Source of the DNA: Bacillus sp. REN16
GTDB taxonomy: Bacteria > Bacillota > Bacilli > Bacillales > Bacillaceae_L
DNA length: 64,000 bases
NCBI RefSeq assembly: GCF_020731355.1
Contig: NZ_JAJFZK010000007.1
Coordinates: 62,001-126,000, forward strand
Reading direction: 5' to 3'
A model generated the notes under the pieces. It was not told the DNA's origin. It worked only from the letters and a program-made list of their open reading frames with translations, and searched no databases. Below are positions 1 to 9,571 of the stretch, piece by piece. Position 1 is the stretch's first letter. Each line of letters opens with the position of its first letter. The position numbers and the translations under genes were made by a program.

Positions 1-416
1 AATATTAAGGCGATAGTCTGTGGATGTTCATTTTGAATAAAGTTCAAAATTTGTCCCGGATCGGCCTTTCTTGCAAAATCAAAAGGTTTAACTTGAAGGG
101 AAGATGTTAATCGGCTAATAATAACTCCTGCTTGTTCTTCTCCAAGTGCTTTTTCAAGTACTGTCTTCGCATAACCAATACCACCTTGGGTGATATAATC
201 CTGAGCAATCGCAATTTGATGAAATTCTTCCATTATTTGTTCCTTTGTATTTGCCTCCACCTTTCGAACGCCAGAAATTTCTAGTGTTAACTTTTCAATT
301 TCTTCTTCGGACAGATGCTTATACACTGATGCCGAAACATCTGGACCTAATGAAATCAGGAGAATGGCTGCTTTTTGCTTACCAGTAAGTCCATTATGAA
401 TTTCTCGTTTTGCCAT
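1..416 (-). CDS. fliG: Flagellar motor switch protein FliG (partial, C-terminus off window)
   Basis: This is the N-terminal part, about 138 residues, of FliG, the C-ring protein that joins the MS ring to the stator and transmits torque and switching. The translation opens MAKREIHNGLTGKQKAAIL and continues with the family's helical repeats, including a segment reading LISLGPDVSASVYKHL. The ATG lies 11 nt after the fliF stop, behind a very strong AGGAGGTGG ribosome binding site. Its position directly after fliF matches the fla/che operon of Bacillus. The gene runs off the left edge, so the torque-generating C-terminal domain cannot be seen. Confidence 0.95.
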   Translation of the reverse strand, partial: MAKREIHNGLTGKQKAAILLISLGPDVSASVYKHLSEEEIEKLTLEISGVRKVEANTKEQIMEEFHQIAIAQDYITQGGIGYAKTVLEKALGEEQAGVIISRLTSSLQVKPFDFARKADPGQILNFIQNEHPQTIALI

Positions 417-427
417 TTCTCCACCTC

Positions 428-2023
428 CTACTCATCTGCCAACCATGAACGTAATAGTTTTGCGAAATCCTCTGGTTTATCTTTTGCAAGCTTCTCCAAT
501 TGTTTCCTTTTGACTACTGCATCTGATTCTTTTTCCTCATTAACATCTGGAATATGGTCAAAGAATACAGGTTCTGATTGAGGAAGTTCATCCTCGATTT
601 CTGTGTCTCTCTTTTTGCGTAAAAACAAGAATAATAGAATAATAAGACCAAGTACTAGAAGACCACCTACTATATAAATCCATAAAGGAACTTTAGCGAT
701 TGCTGGTGTTTCAGCAACTGTTGTTGATTTCCCGCTAAATTCTTGGACAGAAACAACAATTTTATCTTGAATTTGTTCTTGTGTTAATTCATTATTCTCA
801 TCCTGATTGATACTAGTACTCACAATCGTACTTAGGATTCTTTCAATATCGTCCACACGTTCCTGTGGCATTGATGCAGGATCTTTAGGATCTGGTGCTT
901 CGACCATAACTTGAATTCCTAAATCTCTTATTTTATATGGAGCTTCCACAATCTCCTTTGTGATACGATTCACATCTTTGTTAACACGTTCTTCTATACG
1001 CTCATAATCCCCATTTCCGGCTTGCCCATTTGTATTATAACTTGGGACATCTGTCTCACCGGTACCAACAACTCCGCCAGCAGCAGCACCATCTCCAGTA
1101 AAGGTTTCTGTAATTCTTTCAACACTAATTTCAATGCCATCCATGTTTTCAGGATTAACTGGTGTAACAAGGTTTTCTTGGCGATTTTCTTGTGTAAAAT
1201 CAATATCTGTTGTAACGGACACGACGATTTTATCTGGCCCCATCATCGTACCTAGCATTTGCTGGACTTGTCTTTGAAGATCTTTTTCAATTTCACGCTT
1301 TAATTCAAGTTGTGATGCTACATTTCCAATAACAGATATATTTTCTTCATTTTCCAAGTCAAAATACTCAAAGTTTTGATTGGTTATGACGATATTATCT
1401 GTAGGTAGATTTGGAATGCTTTTTGAAACCAAGTGATATAAGGATTTTATCTGTTGTTGTTCAAACCTATATCCTGGTTTCGTGTTAAGAACGATTGAAG
1501 CGGAAGCCTCTTTCTCGCTGTCCTTCACAAAAATACCATCGTTCGGCATACTAATCATAACCTTTGCATCGTTTATCCCATCGATGCCCTTAATTAGGTT
1601 GGCTAATTCAGTTTGAGTGGATTCGAGTTTAAGCATATTAAATTCATTATCGGTCATTCCAAAACCAGCATTTTCACCAAAAAATGAATAATCGATATTC
1701 CCGCTGTCTGGTATTCCTTCTGCTGCAAGATCAACCATTAAGGTTTCGACCACTTCCTCTGGCACCTTAATGGTTGATCCATTATCCGCTATTTCTGATT
1801 GAATTCCTCTAGAATCTAAAGTAGCTTTTATTTGACCTGTTTCCTGTGGAGTTAGATTGCTATACAACGGAACAAGTGTTGTTTTTGTAGTGAAAAATAC
1901 TGTAAGTGAAACAACCAAAATTAAAAGCAAAGGCAATCCAAGTATCGTGGTTTTTTGAAGACCAGATTGTTTCTTCCAAAACTCACTTATCTTCGTTTTA
2001 TATAAAAGTAGTTTCTCTTTCAT
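428..2023 (-). CDS. fliF: Flagellar MS-ring protein FliF
   Basis: FliF, 531 aa, forms the membrane MS ring that is the assembly base of the flagellar basal body and houses the type III export gate. One membrane segment is visible near residues 26-45 and a second near 445-468, flanking a long extracytoplasmic region with ring-building motifs and a low-complexity Gly/Ala-rich stretch near residue 315. The C-terminal cytoplasmic tail is acidic and ends in FAKLLRSWLADE, the segment that in this family binds FliG. The length matches Bacillus homologues. It lies between fliE and fliG in a single transcription unit. Confidence 0.97.
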   Translation of the reverse strand: MKEKLLLYKTKISEFWKKQSGLQKTTILGLPLLLILVVSLTVFFTTKTTLVPLYSNLTPQETGQIKATLDSRGIQSEIADNGSTIKVPEEVVETLMVDLAAEGIPDSGNIDYSFFGENAGFGMTDNEFNMLKLESTQTELANLIKGIDGINDAKVMISMPNDGIFVKDSEKEASASIVLNTKPGYRFEQQQIKSLYHLVSKSIPNLPTDNIVITNQNFEYFDLENEENISVIGNVASQLELKREIEKDLQRQVQQMLGTMMGPDKIVVSVTTDIDFTQENRQENLVTPVNPENMDGIEISVERITETFTGDGAAAGGVVGTGETDVPSYNTNGQAGNGDYERIEERVNKDVNRITKEIVEAPYKIRDLGIQVMVEAPDPKDPASMPQERVDDIERILSTIVSTSINQDENNELTQEQIQDKIVVSVQEFSGKSTTVAETPAIAKVPLWIYIVGGLLVLGLIILLFLFLRKKRDTEIEDELPQSEPVFFDHIPDVNEEKESDAVVKRKQLEKLAKDKPEDFAKLLRSWLADE

Positions 2024-2055
2024 TTACATACCCCTATCAAGATGTTGTTTTTAGA

Positions 2056-2355
2056 TTAAACCTGCATCCTCATGATTTCTTGGTATGCTTCTATTACTTT
2101 ATTTCGAATTTGAAGTGTTGCCTGCAATGAAACACTCGCTTTCTGAGAAGCAATCATTACTTGGTGCAAATCAACGTTTTCGCCTTTTATCAGTTTTTCG
2201 GTCATGATATCCGAATTCTTTTGCGATTCATTCACGTTATTGATGGCGTCTTTTAAAAAATGGCTAAACTCCGTTTGAACAGAGCTTGCCGTCTTTTGCT
2301 GTACGTTAGGCTTCGAAAAAACCTGCGGTGCAGCAATATTTATTTTATCGATCAT
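2056..2355 (-). CDS. fliE: Flagellar hook-basal body protein FliE
   Basis: FliE, 99 aa, is the small rod-base protein that links the MS ring to the proximal rod and is one of the first proteins exported by the flagellar secretion apparatus. The C-terminal half has the family pattern (VNESQKNSDIMTEKLIKGE, then HQVMIASQKASVSLQATLQI and RNKVIEAYQEIMRM). There is no signal peptide, as expected for type III export. It starts 10 nt after flgC and is followed 32 nt later by fliF, the standard Bacillus order. Confidence 0.95.
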   Translation of the reverse strand: MIDKINIAAPQVFSKPNVQQKTASSVQTEFSHFLKDAINNVNESQKNSDIMTEKLIKGENVDLHQVMIASQKASVSLQATLQIRNKVIEAYQEIMRMQV

Positions 2356-2365
2356 GATTTATCAC

Positions 2366-2815
2366 CTATTTTCCGATTTCTAATGCCTTCATTAACATTC
2401 CTTTAGACGCATTTAAGACTGTCACATTTGCCTCGTAAGATCTTGTGGCACTAATTAAATCGACCATTTCCTTTAGAGGGTCTACATTCGGTAGAGCTAC
2501 ATAGCCATCTTCATTTGCATCAGGATGATCAGGATTATATACAAGCTGAAATGGAGTATTGTCTTCAACAATACCCGTTACCTTAACCCCACTTCCTGCA
2601 TTTGATTGATTCATTGCTTTAGATAAATGGGAGGAAAAACTAGCACCTTGTGGTTGCTGAATAACCATTTTCCTTCTATACGGCTGCCATTGTCCATCGA
2701 CAAGTTTTCCCCTTGTTGTATCTACATTCGCCATATTAGAAGAAATAACGTCCATTCTAAGTCGTCCAGCCGTTAAGGCAGAAGCGCTAGTATTGAGGCT
2801 ATGAAAAATCGACAC
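2366..2815 (-). CDS. flgC: Flagellar basal-body rod protein FlgC
   Basis: FlgC, 149 aa, is a proximal rod subunit. It has the N-terminal rod/hook signature near residues 7-35 (LNTSASALTAGRLRMDVIS followed by SNMANVDT) and a C-terminal coiled segment (MVDLISATRSYEANVTVLNA). Both ends are typical of axial flagellar proteins that assemble by coiled-coil contacts. The stop of flgB and the ATG of flgC are separated by only 2 nt, which suggests coupled translation. Confidence 0.97.
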   Translation of the reverse strand: MSIFHSLNTSASALTAGRLRMDVISSNMANVDTTRGKLVDGQWQPYRRKMVIQQPQGASFSSHLSKAMNQSNAGSGVKVTGIVEDNTPFQLVYNPDHPDANEDGYVALPNVDPLKEMVDLISATRSYEANVTVLNASKGMLMKALEIGK

Positions 2816-2817
2816 TC

Positions 2818-3213
2818 TTAGTTCCCTCCTTTAATCACTGTATTTAATGTATTAAATTTCCCGCTTATTCTTTCAGTGACGGCATTATAATAAATTTGGT
2901 TTTCCGCCAATAATGCCATTTCTTTATCGATATCCACGTTATTACCGTTGTGGTTAAATGCTGTATCATTCTTAGTAATGAATAAGCTGTTTGATCGTTT
3001 ACTGCTAGTAAATTCGAAATGTTTCTCATTCGTACGATTTGCTCTCAATTGACTATTCATTTCATTTGATAGAAGGTTCTTAAAGCTAACATCTTGTGCT
3101 TTGTAATTCGGTGTATCTACATTTGCAATATTATCTGAGATAACCTTCTGTCGAAGAGCTGAATAATCTAAAGCTTTTTCTAGCGAATGAATAGTATTAG
3201 AAAAAAGTTTCAT
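2818..3213 (-). CDS. flgB: Flagellar basal-body rod protein FlgB
   Basis: FlgB, 131 aa, is another proximal rod subunit and the first gene of the fla/che operon in Bacillus. The N-terminal rod motif is visible (LDYSALRQKVISDNIANVDT), followed by a short variable centre and the C-terminal helix with QIYYNAVTERISGKFN. The ATG is preceded by a GAGGGG ribosome binding site 5 nt upstream. The 321-nt gap in front of it separates it from codY, whose transcript ends at a terminator inside that gap. Confidence 0.96.
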   Translation of the reverse strand: MKLFSNTIHSLEKALDYSALRQKVISDNIANVDTPNYKAQDVSFKNLLSNEMNSQLRANRTNEKHFEFTSSKRSNSLFITKNDTAFNHNGNNVDIDKEMALLAENQIYYNAVTERISGKFNTLNTVIKGGN

Positions 3214-3534
3214 CTTATCCCCTCACAAAAAATATATATCCTTCGAATAAATATAACGTATTGTGTTAACTATTTATTATTGTAATGAAATTAAATCTAT
3301 CTGTCTATGAAGCTTACGATAAAAAGTGATGAAATTCGACAATATAGGACTTATTGCTCACTGTTTCCACTCTTAATTATAGGATTTTAGTCGTGAAGTT
3401 TCACGCATTTTTTTACAAAAATCGTCAAGTACTTATTTCCACTATAAAAATTCTACAATATATGATAAGTATAAGTATTTTATCCGATTGCAAATAAAAA
3501 ACGAAGATGGATTACACCATCTTCGTTTTTCTGC
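3214..3534. other. codY-flgB intergenic region, no gene seen
   Basis: This AT-rich gap of 321 nt holds the codY terminator at its right end and must hold the start signals of the fla/che operon. On the minus strand a TATAAT hexamer lies at 3376-3381, but no good -35 element sits 16-18 nt upstream. I found no convincing sigma-D promoter (TAAA-N15-GCCGATAA) and no close match to the CodY box. No ORF with a ribosome binding site was found. Confidence 0.5.
3496..3530 (-). terminator. Terminator after codY
   Basis: A perfect inverted repeat reads AAAACGAAGATGG, a 6-nt loop, then CCATCTTCGTTTT. It continues into a T-rich tract on the minus strand immediately after the codY stop. The poly-A on the opposite side would also make it work in the other direction. 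Confidence 0.9.
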
Positions 3535-4314
3535 TTAATGCGATTTTAATTTTTCTAATTCAATTAAGAATTTATCGTTGAGTACTTTAATGTAAGTTCC
3601 CTTCATTCCTAATGAACGAGATTCGATTACACCGGCACTTTCAAGCTTTCTTAATGCATTTACGATAACTGATCTTGTGATTCCAACACGGTCGGCAATT
3701 TTACTTGCAACCAATAATCCTTCATTGCCGTTTAATTCTTCAAAAATATGTTCAATTGCTTCAAATTCACTATATGATAATGAACTAATCGCCATTTGTA
3801 CAACCGCTTTGCTTCTTGCTTCTTCTTCAATTTCTTCTGCCTTTTCACGAAGAATTTCCATACCAACAACTGTTGCACCGTATTCAGCTAAGATTAGATC
3901 GTCATCTTCAAAGCTTTGATCGAGTCTTGAAAGGATAAGTGTACCTAATCTTTCACCACCACCGATAATTGGTACAATTGTTGTTAACCCACTTTTAAAC
4001 AAGTCTTTGTTTTCAATTGGGAAAGCAGTATAAGCACTTTCAATATCAAGGTTCGATGACGTTTCCTGAATGTTGAATAGGCTTTGTGTATATTCTTCAG
4101 GGAAATGACGATCTTCAATCATTTTAATCATTCTTTCGTTTTCAATTTGCTGATTGATGGCAAATCCAAGAAGTTTACCACGGCGACTTAATAAGAAAAT
4201 ATTTGCTCCAATTACATCGCGTAGTGTTTCTGACATTTCTTTAAAGTTAACTGGTTTACCTGCTGCTTTTTGCAGCATTGCATTAATTTTTCGTGTTCTT
4301 TCTAATAATGGCAT
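3535..4314 (-). CDS. codY: GTP- and branched-chain amino acid-sensing global regulator CodY
   Basis: CodY, 259 aa, represses and sometimes activates nutrient-adaptation genes when GTP and branched-chain amino acids are plentiful. Residues 1 to about 155 form the ligand-binding GAF domain. A linker helix follows, and a winged helix-turn-helix lies at about 203-225 ([20 protein letters not shown]). Length and sequence match B. subtilis CodY along the whole protein. It has a strong AGGAGG site and closes the xerC-hslV-hslU-codY operon. A possible binding site for it lies upstream of sucCD in this same window. Confidence 0.99.
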   Translation of the reverse strand: MPLLERTRKINAMLQKAAGKPVNFKEMSETLRDVIGANIFLLSRRGKLLGFAINQQIENERMIKMIEDRHFPEEYTQSLFNIQETSSNLDIESAYTAFPIENKDLFKSGLTTIVPIIGGGERLGTLILSRLDQSFEDDDLILAEYGATVVGMEILREKAEEIEEEARSKAVVQMAISSLSYSEFEAIEHIFEELNGNEGLLVASKIADRVGITRSVIVNALRKLESAGVIESRSLGMKGTYIKVLNDKFLIELEKLKSH

Positions 4315-4336
4315 TTACTTGTTCCTCCTGATAATC

Positions 4337-5734
4337 TTACAAAATAAACTGACTTAAATCTTTGTTTTTAACGATAGTACTTAACTTATCATCCACATAT
4401 TGTGGAGTAATCGTGATTTTTTCCATTGTAATATCGGGTGCTTCGAATGATAAATCCTCTAAAAGTCTTTCCAAAATCGTATGTAGACGACGCGCTCCAA
4501 TATTGTCCGTATCTTGATTCACTTGGAAGGCAACTTCAGCTATCTTACGAATAGCATCGTCAGAAAATTCGAGTTGTATACCTTCTGTTTCTAATAATGC
4601 TGAATATTGTTTCAAAAGGGCATTATCGGGCTCAACTAAGATTCGATAAAAATCATCGACAGTTAGTTTAGTAAGCTCCACGCGAATCGGAAAACGACCT
4701 TGTAATTCAGGGATTAAATCCGAAGGCTTTGACATATGAAAGGCTCCTGCTGCAATAAATAACATGTGATCTGTTTTAACAGATCCATATTTTGTTACAA
4801 CGGTTGATCCTTCAACAATCGGTAAAATATCACGTTGCACTCCTTCTCTTGAAACATCTGCCGAAGAAGAATTATGACTTTTACCCGCCACTTTGTCAAT
4901 CTCATCTATGAAAATAATTCCGGATTGTTCAGCACGGTTAACAGCCTCTTGAGTAACCTCATCCATATCAATTAGCTTTGCTGCTTCTTCATTTGTCAGG
5001 ACTTTGCGAGCATCCTTAACCGTCAATTTACGCTTTTTGCGTTTTTTCGGCATAAGGTTGCTTAATGCATCCTGCATATTCATTCCCATATTCTCCATAC
5101 CGGAGCCTTGAAGTAAATCGAACATAGATGCCTGCTGCTCTTCAACTTCGACCGTTACGTAGTAATCTTCGAGTTCACCAAGTGCAAGCTTATGAGCCAT
5201 TCTCTTTCTTTTTTCACTTAAGCTTTCTTCTTCCGATGATTTTTCGACCTCTGGCTCATTATTATTCCCACCAAATAACATTTCAAGTGGATTTTTATAG
5301 TTTGTTTGCTTTTTCGAGCCCGGAACAAGCAATTCAACAATACGATTATTGGCATTTTCCTGAGCTCGATCAGATACTTCTACCATTTTCTCCTCTTTTA
5401 CAAGGCGAACAGCAGTTTCAATTAGGTCTCGAACCATTGATTCAACATCTCGACCAACATAGCCTACTTCCGTAAACTTAGTAGCCTCTACCTTAATAAA
5501 AGGAGCCCCTACTAGCTTTGCAAGCCGTCTTGCAATTTCAGTCTTACCAACACCAGTTGGTCCAATCATCAATATATTCTTTGGTACAATCTCATCTTTA
5601 AGCTTTTCGTTAAGCAGACTGCGGCGGTAGCGATTTCTTAATGCCACTGATACGGCTCTTTTTGCTTGATTCTGGCCAATAATATATTGATCTAATTTTT
5701 CAACGATCTGTCTTGGGGTTAAATTCGTCTTCAA
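4337..5734 (-). CDS. hslU: ATP-dependent protease ATPase subunit HslU (ClpY/CodX)
   Basis: HslU is the AAA+ unfoldase that caps the HslV peptidase. The chosen start is TTG at 5734, which sits 8 nt behind AAGGAGG and gives 465 aa, close to B. subtilis CodX. The longer ATG reading would run back into hslV. Visible motifs are Walker [10 protein letters not shown] at about 58-66, a family-specific I-domain with Gln/Met-rich sequence, Walker [10 protein letters not shown], the arginine-finger region [12 protein letters not shown], and the C-terminal LSQFIL tail that docks into HslV. It follows hslV directly and precedes codY. Confidence 0.98.
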   Translation of the reverse strand: MKTNLTPRQIVEKLDQYIIGQNQAKRAVSVALRNRYRRSLLNEKLKDEIVPKNILMIGPTGVGKTEIARRLAKLVGAPFIKVEATKFTEVGYVGRDVESMVRDLIETAVRLVKEEKMVEVSDRAQENANNRIVELLVPGSKKQTNYKNPLEMLFGGNNNEPEVEKSSEEESLSEKRKRMAHKLALGELEDYYVTVEVEEQQASMFDLLQGSGMENMGMNMQDALSNLMPKKRKKRKLTVKDARKVLTNEEAAKLIDMDEVTQEAVNRAEQSGIIFIDEIDKVAGKSHNSSSADVSREGVQRDILPIVEGSTVVTKYGSVKTDHMLFIAAGAFHMSKPSDLIPELQGRFPIRVELTKLTVDDFYRILVEPDNALLKQYSALLETEGIQLEFSDDAIRKIAEVAFQVNQDTDNIGARRLHTILERLLEDLSFEAPDITMEKITITPQYVDDKLSTIVKNKDLSQFIL

Positions 5735-5747
5735 AGTAATCCCCTCC

Positions 5748-6290
5748 TTATAGTTCTTCAACTATAATATTTTCATTTGTATACACGCAAATCTCACTTG
5801 CAATTTCTAATGCAGCTCTCGCAATTTCTTTAGCTGTTAAATGATCACCAGAATATTTTTTCAAAGCACGTCCAGCAGAAAGAGCGTAGTTTCCGCCAGA
5901 TCCAATTGCTAGAATTCCATCATCTGGTTCGATAACTTCACCTGTGCCTGAAATTAGAAGCAAATCCTTCTCATCCATTACAATCAGCATAGCCTCTAAT
6001 TTACGAAGAACTTTATCACTTCTCCATTCTTTAGCAAGTTCTACTGCTGCCCTTTGTAAATTCCCATTAAATTCTTCCAGGCGTCCTTCAAACATTTCAA
6101 AAAGGGTAATTGCATCTGCGACAGAACCAGCAAAACCAGCAATAACTCTTCCTTGAAACAGCTTTCGCACCTTTCTGGCAGTATGCTTCATAACAACTGC
6201 ATTGCCAAAGGTTACTTGACCATCTCCAGCCATTGCTGAATTTCCCTTATGTTTTACAGCAAATATTGTCGTTGCATGAAAATTTGACAT
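5748..6290 (-). CDS. hslV: ATP-dependent protease peptidase subunit HslV (ClpQ/CodW)
   Basis: HslV is the proteasome-related peptidase that forms a double ring under HslU. The start at 6290 is behind AAGGAGG and gives 180 aa, as in the family; the open frame reaches 24 codons further upstream without support. The protein begins [12 protein letters not shown], so there is a short extension before the usual Thr-Thr end. The Ser at position 2 corresponds to the residue reported as the N-terminal nucleophile in B. subtilis Cod[10 protein letters not shown] and [13 protein letters not shown] motifs are present. It overlaps neither neighbour. Confidence 0.97.
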   Translation of the reverse strand: MSNFHATTIFAVKHKGNSAMAGDGQVTFGNAVVMKHTARKVRKLFQGRVIAGFAGSVADAITLFEMFEGRLEEFNGNLQRAAVELAKEWRSDKVLRKLEAMLIVMDEKDLLLISGTGEVIEPDDGILAIGSGGNYALSAGRALKKYSGDHLTAKEIARAALEIASEICVYTNENIIVEEL

Positions 6291-6306
6291 TTTTTGAACA
6301 GCCTCC

Positions 6307-7209
6307 TTATGCACGTGGGTGTGAGGATAAATAAATATTTCGCAAATGATCCTTGGTGACATGCGTATAAACTTGTGTTGACGACAGATTTTCGTGTCCG
6401 AGTAATTCTTGTACAGACCTCATATCAGCGCCCTCGTTTAAAAGGTGTGTAGCAAATGTATGTCTTAATACGTGTGGACTAATATGTATCGTAGCTGAAG
6501 TCTTTTTGATCATATTATTTAGGATTAACCGGACTCCCCTTGAAGTTAAAGGTCCACCCCGAAAATTAAGGAATAAATTGTTTGTATGTACTGATGCTTT
6601 TTCGAGCAATTCCTTGCGACTCTTTTGTATATAGTTAGTAAGTGCTTGTTCGGCATAACTTCCAAAAGGTACGTAGCGTTGTTTATTTCCTTTACCATGA
6701 ACCAACACAGTTCCTAATGAAAAGTCTAAATCCTGAAGTGTTAGCTTACAGCATTCACTTACACGGATTCCAGTTCCATAAAGCAATTCAAGTAGAGCTT
6801 GATCCCGCTGCCCTAAACTTGTAGAGACATCTGATACTTCAAATAGCTTTTCTAATTCTTCCTCATATAAAAAATGCGGGAGCTTTTGTTCCCTTTTTGG
6901 CAATGAAACCAAAGTAAATGGGTTTTGAGAAACAAGTTTTTCCCTTTGCAGAAAATTAAAAAAACTGCGCAATGTTGAGATCTTTTTTGCAACAGTACGT
7001 CTTGCATATTGTTTCTTATAAAGCTCCGTAAGATACAATCGCACATCTGAATATGTTACATTTGATAAATTTGAGATGGATTCTCGATTTAGAAATAAGA
7101 AAAAATGTTCAATCGCTTGTTCATAATGCACAATTGTATATTCTGAATAATTTTTCTCGATTTGTAAATATTCTTTGAATAATTGTAACGATTTGTTCAC
7201 ATTTTCCAT
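6307..7209 (-). CDS. xerC: Tyrosine recombinase XerC (CodV)
   Basis: XerC, 300 aa, is one half of the recombinase pair that resolves chromosome dimers at dif. The N-terminal SAM-like core-binding domain covers about residues 5-90. The catalytic domain shows the full active site: Arg149 (GTGIRVSEC), Lys173 (HGKGNKQR), His246 and Arg249 (HVLRHTF), His272 (LLGHENLSS) and Tyr281 (TQVYTHV). The start is the ATG at 7209 behind GAGGTG, matching the family length; the frame extends 12 codons upstream into a hairpin. It opens the hslVU-codY operon. No trmFO gene precedes it, unlike in B. subtilis. Confidence 0.97.
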   Translation of the reverse strand: MENVNKSLQLFKEYLQIEKNYSEYTIVHYEQAIEHFFLFLNRESISNLSNVTYSDVRLYLTELYKKQYARRTVAKKISTLRSFFNFLQREKLVSQNPFTLVSLPKREQKLPHFLYEEELEKLFEVSDVSTSLGQRDQALLELLYGTGIRVSECCKLTLQDLDFSLGTVLVHGKGNKQRYVPFGSYAEQALTNYIQKSRKELLEKASVHTNNLFLNFRGGPLTSRGVRLILNNMIKKTSATIHISPHVLRHTFATHLLNEGADMRSVQELLGHENLSSTQVYTHVTKDHLRNIYLSSHPRA

Positions 7210-7222
7210 AATTTTCACCTCA

Positions 7223-7261
7223 CAAGGGCTACTAAATATTATCATAATTTAGTAGCCCTTG
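7223..7261. repeat. Perfect 15-bp inverted repeat upstream of xerC
   Basis: Arms CAAGGGCTACTAAAT (7223-7237) and ATTTAGTAGCCCTTG (7247-7261) are perfectly complementary around a 9-nt AT-rich loop. The repeat ends right before the xerC ribosome binding site. Neither side is followed by a T-tract, so it does not look like a simple terminator. It occupies the place where trmFO lies in related genomes. Confidence 0.85.
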
Positions 7262-7343
7262 CAAATAAAAACTCTGATTTTTTTACAAAATTCTGAATTG
7301 CGCAAGAAATCAGTGCTTAATATGATTCTTTAAACAGAGAAAA

Positions 7344-7367
7344 TGGTGAGCCACAATGAACTCACCA
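7344..7367 (-). terminator. Possible weak terminator after topA
   Basis: A 7-bp inverted repeat (TGGTGAG and CTCACCA, 10-nt loop) lies just after the topA stop and is followed on the minus strand by a short TTTT. Stem and T-run are both short, so termination may be partial. Confidence 0.5.
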
Positions 7368-7373
7368 AACAAG

Positions 7374-9449
7374 TTATTTTTGAGGTTCTTCTTTGTAGTC
7401 ACACTGGGCACATTGTACTTGAATTCCCTTTTTGAGCTTTTTCTCAACTAACAGGTTTTCACACTTTGGACATTTCCTTGGAAGTGGTTTATCCCAAGAA
7501 AGAAAATCACATTCTGGGTATTGGTCGCAACCATAGAAAATTCTTTTCTTTTTGCTTTTTCTTTCAACTATGTTTCCTTTCTCACATTTCGGGCAAGGAA
7601 CACCAATTTCCTTAACAATTGGTTTCGTATTACGACAATCAGGGAAATTAGAGCAAGCCATGAATTTTCCATAACGTCCCATTTTATAAACCATTGGATG
7701 TCCGCAATTTTCACAATCTACACCTGCAGGTTCATCCTTTATTTCAACTTCCTTCATTTCTGCTTCTGCTATTTCTAATCTTTTTTCGAAGTCTTTGTAG
7801 AATTCATCAATAATATTGATCCATTCTGTTTTTCCTTCTTCAATTTCATCAAGGTCATGCTCCATTTTAGCAGTAAACTTTACATCCAAAATTTTCGGAA
7901 AGAACTCGAGCATTAATTCATCCACGATCTCTCCAAGTTCAGTCGGTATGAACCGCTTGTTATCTAACGCAACATACCCTCTCTTTTGAATGGTATCTAA
8001 TGTTGGCGCATAAGTTGATGGTCTTCCTATCCCTAATTCTTCAAGTGTTTTAACAAGTCTTGCTTCCGTATAACGTGGCGGTGGCTGGGTAAAATGTTGC
8101 TTTGGATCAATATCTTTTGAAAATACTTGGTCACCCTCTGCCAAGCCAGGGAGCATCTTTTCTTTTTCTTCAACATTATCATCATTGCCCTCAACATAGA
8201 CCTTCATAAAACCAGGGAATTTAACTTTTGAGCCTGTTGCCCGAAATACAACATCGCCATTATTTAGGTCAACACTCATTGTATCCATAATTGCTGAAGC
8301 CATTTGACTCGCAACAAAACGTTCCCAAATAAGCTTATATAATCGTAATTGGTCTCTGCCTAAATACTGTTTCACGCTACTTGGCTCTCTAAAAACAGAA
8401 GTCGGACGAATCCCTTCGTGAGCATCCTGGGTATTCGCTCCCTTTTTCTCTTTTCTTTTTGTATCTGTTAAGAATTGCTTGCCAAAAGTCTGTTCAATAT
8501 ATTGTGTTCCTTCTTCAATTGCAGTGTCAGAAATTCGTGTGGAATCTGTACGCATGTAAGTTATTAGACCAACTGTCCCTTCCTTACCCAGATCAATTCC
8601 TTCATATAATTGTTGTGCCAGCATCATTGTTTTCTTAGCCCGAAAATTTAACTTACGAGCTGCTTCTTGTTGTAAAGAAGAGGTGATAAACGGTGGCGAC
8701 GGATTTCTTTTTCGTTCCTTTTTAGTTACGGAATGAATGGTAAATGAATTCCCATCAATTTTAGACAGTATATCGTTTACTTCTGCTTCATTTGTTAATT
8801 CAACTTTTTTTCCATTCACACCGTAAAATTGGCCTTCAAATTGTTCGGTTCCTTTTAAAAAGTCTGCTTTAATTGTCCAGTATTCTTCAGGCTCAAAATC
8901 TCGAATTTCTTTTTCACGATCAATGATTAGTCTGACAGCAACGGATTGTACTCGTCCCGCACTTAAACCCTTTTTTACTTTCTTCCATAGGATTGGACTA
9001 ATATTATAGCCTACTAATCTGTCAAGAACACGTCTAGCTTGTTGAGCATCGACGAGTGATTGATTAATTGGACGTGGGTGTTTAAATGATTCTTTAATCG
9101 CGTCCTTAGTAATTTCATTAAAAACAACTCGACAATCAGAATTGATATCAAGATCTAAGGAATGAGCAAGATGCCATGCAATTGCTTCCCCTTCACGGTC
9201 GGGGTCGGCCGCCAGATAAACTTTTTTTGCTTTTTTCGCGGCAGTCTTTAAATCCTTCAGAACAGGACCTTTACCTCGAATTGTTATATATTTCACTTCA
9301 AAATCATTTTTTGCATCAACACCCATTTGACTTCTTGGAAGGTCTCTAACATGGCCCATTGATGCTTTCACTTTATATTTTTTCCCTAAATATCTTTCAA
9401 TTGTTTTTGCTTTTGCTGGTGATTCAACTATGACTAAATAGTCCGACAT
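7374..9449 (-). CDS. topA: DNA topoisomerase I
   Basis: TopA, 691 aa, is the type IA topoisomerase that relaxes negative supercoils. The N-terminal TOPRIM domain includes [14 protein letters not shown] at about 81-94. The catalytic tyrosine is Tyr298 in [12 protein letters not shown]. Three C-terminal four-cysteine zinc repeats begin at about residue 575 ([18 protein letters not shown], then CPKCEKGN, then CPKCENLL). The length is that of B. subtilis TopA. It has its own likely promoter with a dyad over the -35 box, and trmFO does not follow it. Confidence 0.99.
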   Translation of the reverse strand: MSDYLVIVESPAKAKTIERYLGKKYKVKASMGHVRDLPRSQMGVDAKNDFEVKYITIRGKGPVLKDLKTAAKKAKKVYLAADPDREGEAIAWHLAHSLDLDINSDCRVVFNEITKDAIKESFKHPRPINQSLVDAQQARRVLDRLVGYNISPILWKKVKKGLSAGRVQSVAVRLIIDREKEIRDFEPEEYWTIKADFLKGTEQFEGQFYGVNGKKVELTNEAEVNDILSKIDGNSFTIHSVTKKERKRNPSPPFITSSLQQEAARKLNFRAKKTMMLAQQLYEGIDLGKEGTVGLITYMRTDSTRISDTAIEEGTQYIEQTFGKQFLTDTKRKEKKGANTQDAHEGIRPTSVFREPSSVKQYLGRDQLRLYKLIWERFVASQMASAIMDTMSVDLNNGDVVFRATGSKVKFPGFMKVYVEGNDDNVEEKEKMLPGLAEGDQVFSKDIDPKQHFTQPPPRYTEARLVKTLEELGIGRPSTYAPTLDTIQKRGYVALDNKRFIPTELGEIVDELMLEFFPKILDVKFTAKMEHDLDEIEEGKTEWINIIDEFYKDFEKRLEIAEAEMKEVEIKDEPAGVDCENCGHPMVYKMGRYGKFMACSNFPDCRNTKPIVKEIGVPCPKCEKGNIVERKSKKKRIFYGCDQYPECDFLSWDKPLPRKCPKCENLLVEKKLKKGIQVQCAQCDYKEEPQK

Positions 9450-9505
9450 GTATCGCTTCCTCCTTAGAGGTTAAAATAATTTCCAGTTATAATAAATCCT
9501 CCATA

Positions 9506-9534
9506 TTATTAAATATTCAAGGACAGTTTGTCAA
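9506..9534 (-). promoter_or_regulatory. Likely sigma-A promoter of topA
   Basis: On the minus strand TTGACA (9529-9534) is separated by 17 nt from TAATAA (9506-9511). The start of topA is 57 nt downstream of the -10 box. The -35 hexamer is perfect. Confidence 0.6.
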
Positions 9535-9539
9535 ACTGT
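9523..9539. promoter_or_regulatory. Dyad overlapping the topA -35 box
   Basis: ACAGTTTGTCAAACTGT is a perfect inverted repeat (8-bp arms, one central base) that contains the whole -35 hexamer of the topA promoter. It is not followed by a T-tract. It could be an operator or the stem of a short dprA terminator; nothing in the sequence decides. Confidence 0.5.
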
Positions 9540-9571
9540 TATGATTATTTTTATACATTTTAATTCAATTT

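Noticed and set aside
3214-3534. Possible sigma-D promoter or CodY box in front of flgB
   Set aside because: Both are known for B. subtilis, but I could not find a sequence here that meets either consensus well enough.
5128-5475. Plus-strand ORF of 115 codons inside hslU
   Set aside because: Antisense to the HslU I-domain region, with low-complexity Leu/Gln/Phe composition and no ribosome binding site.
7223-7261. The dyad upstream of xerC as a dif-like recombination site
   Set aside because: The arms do not resemble the Bacillus dif sequence and are longer and spaced differently.
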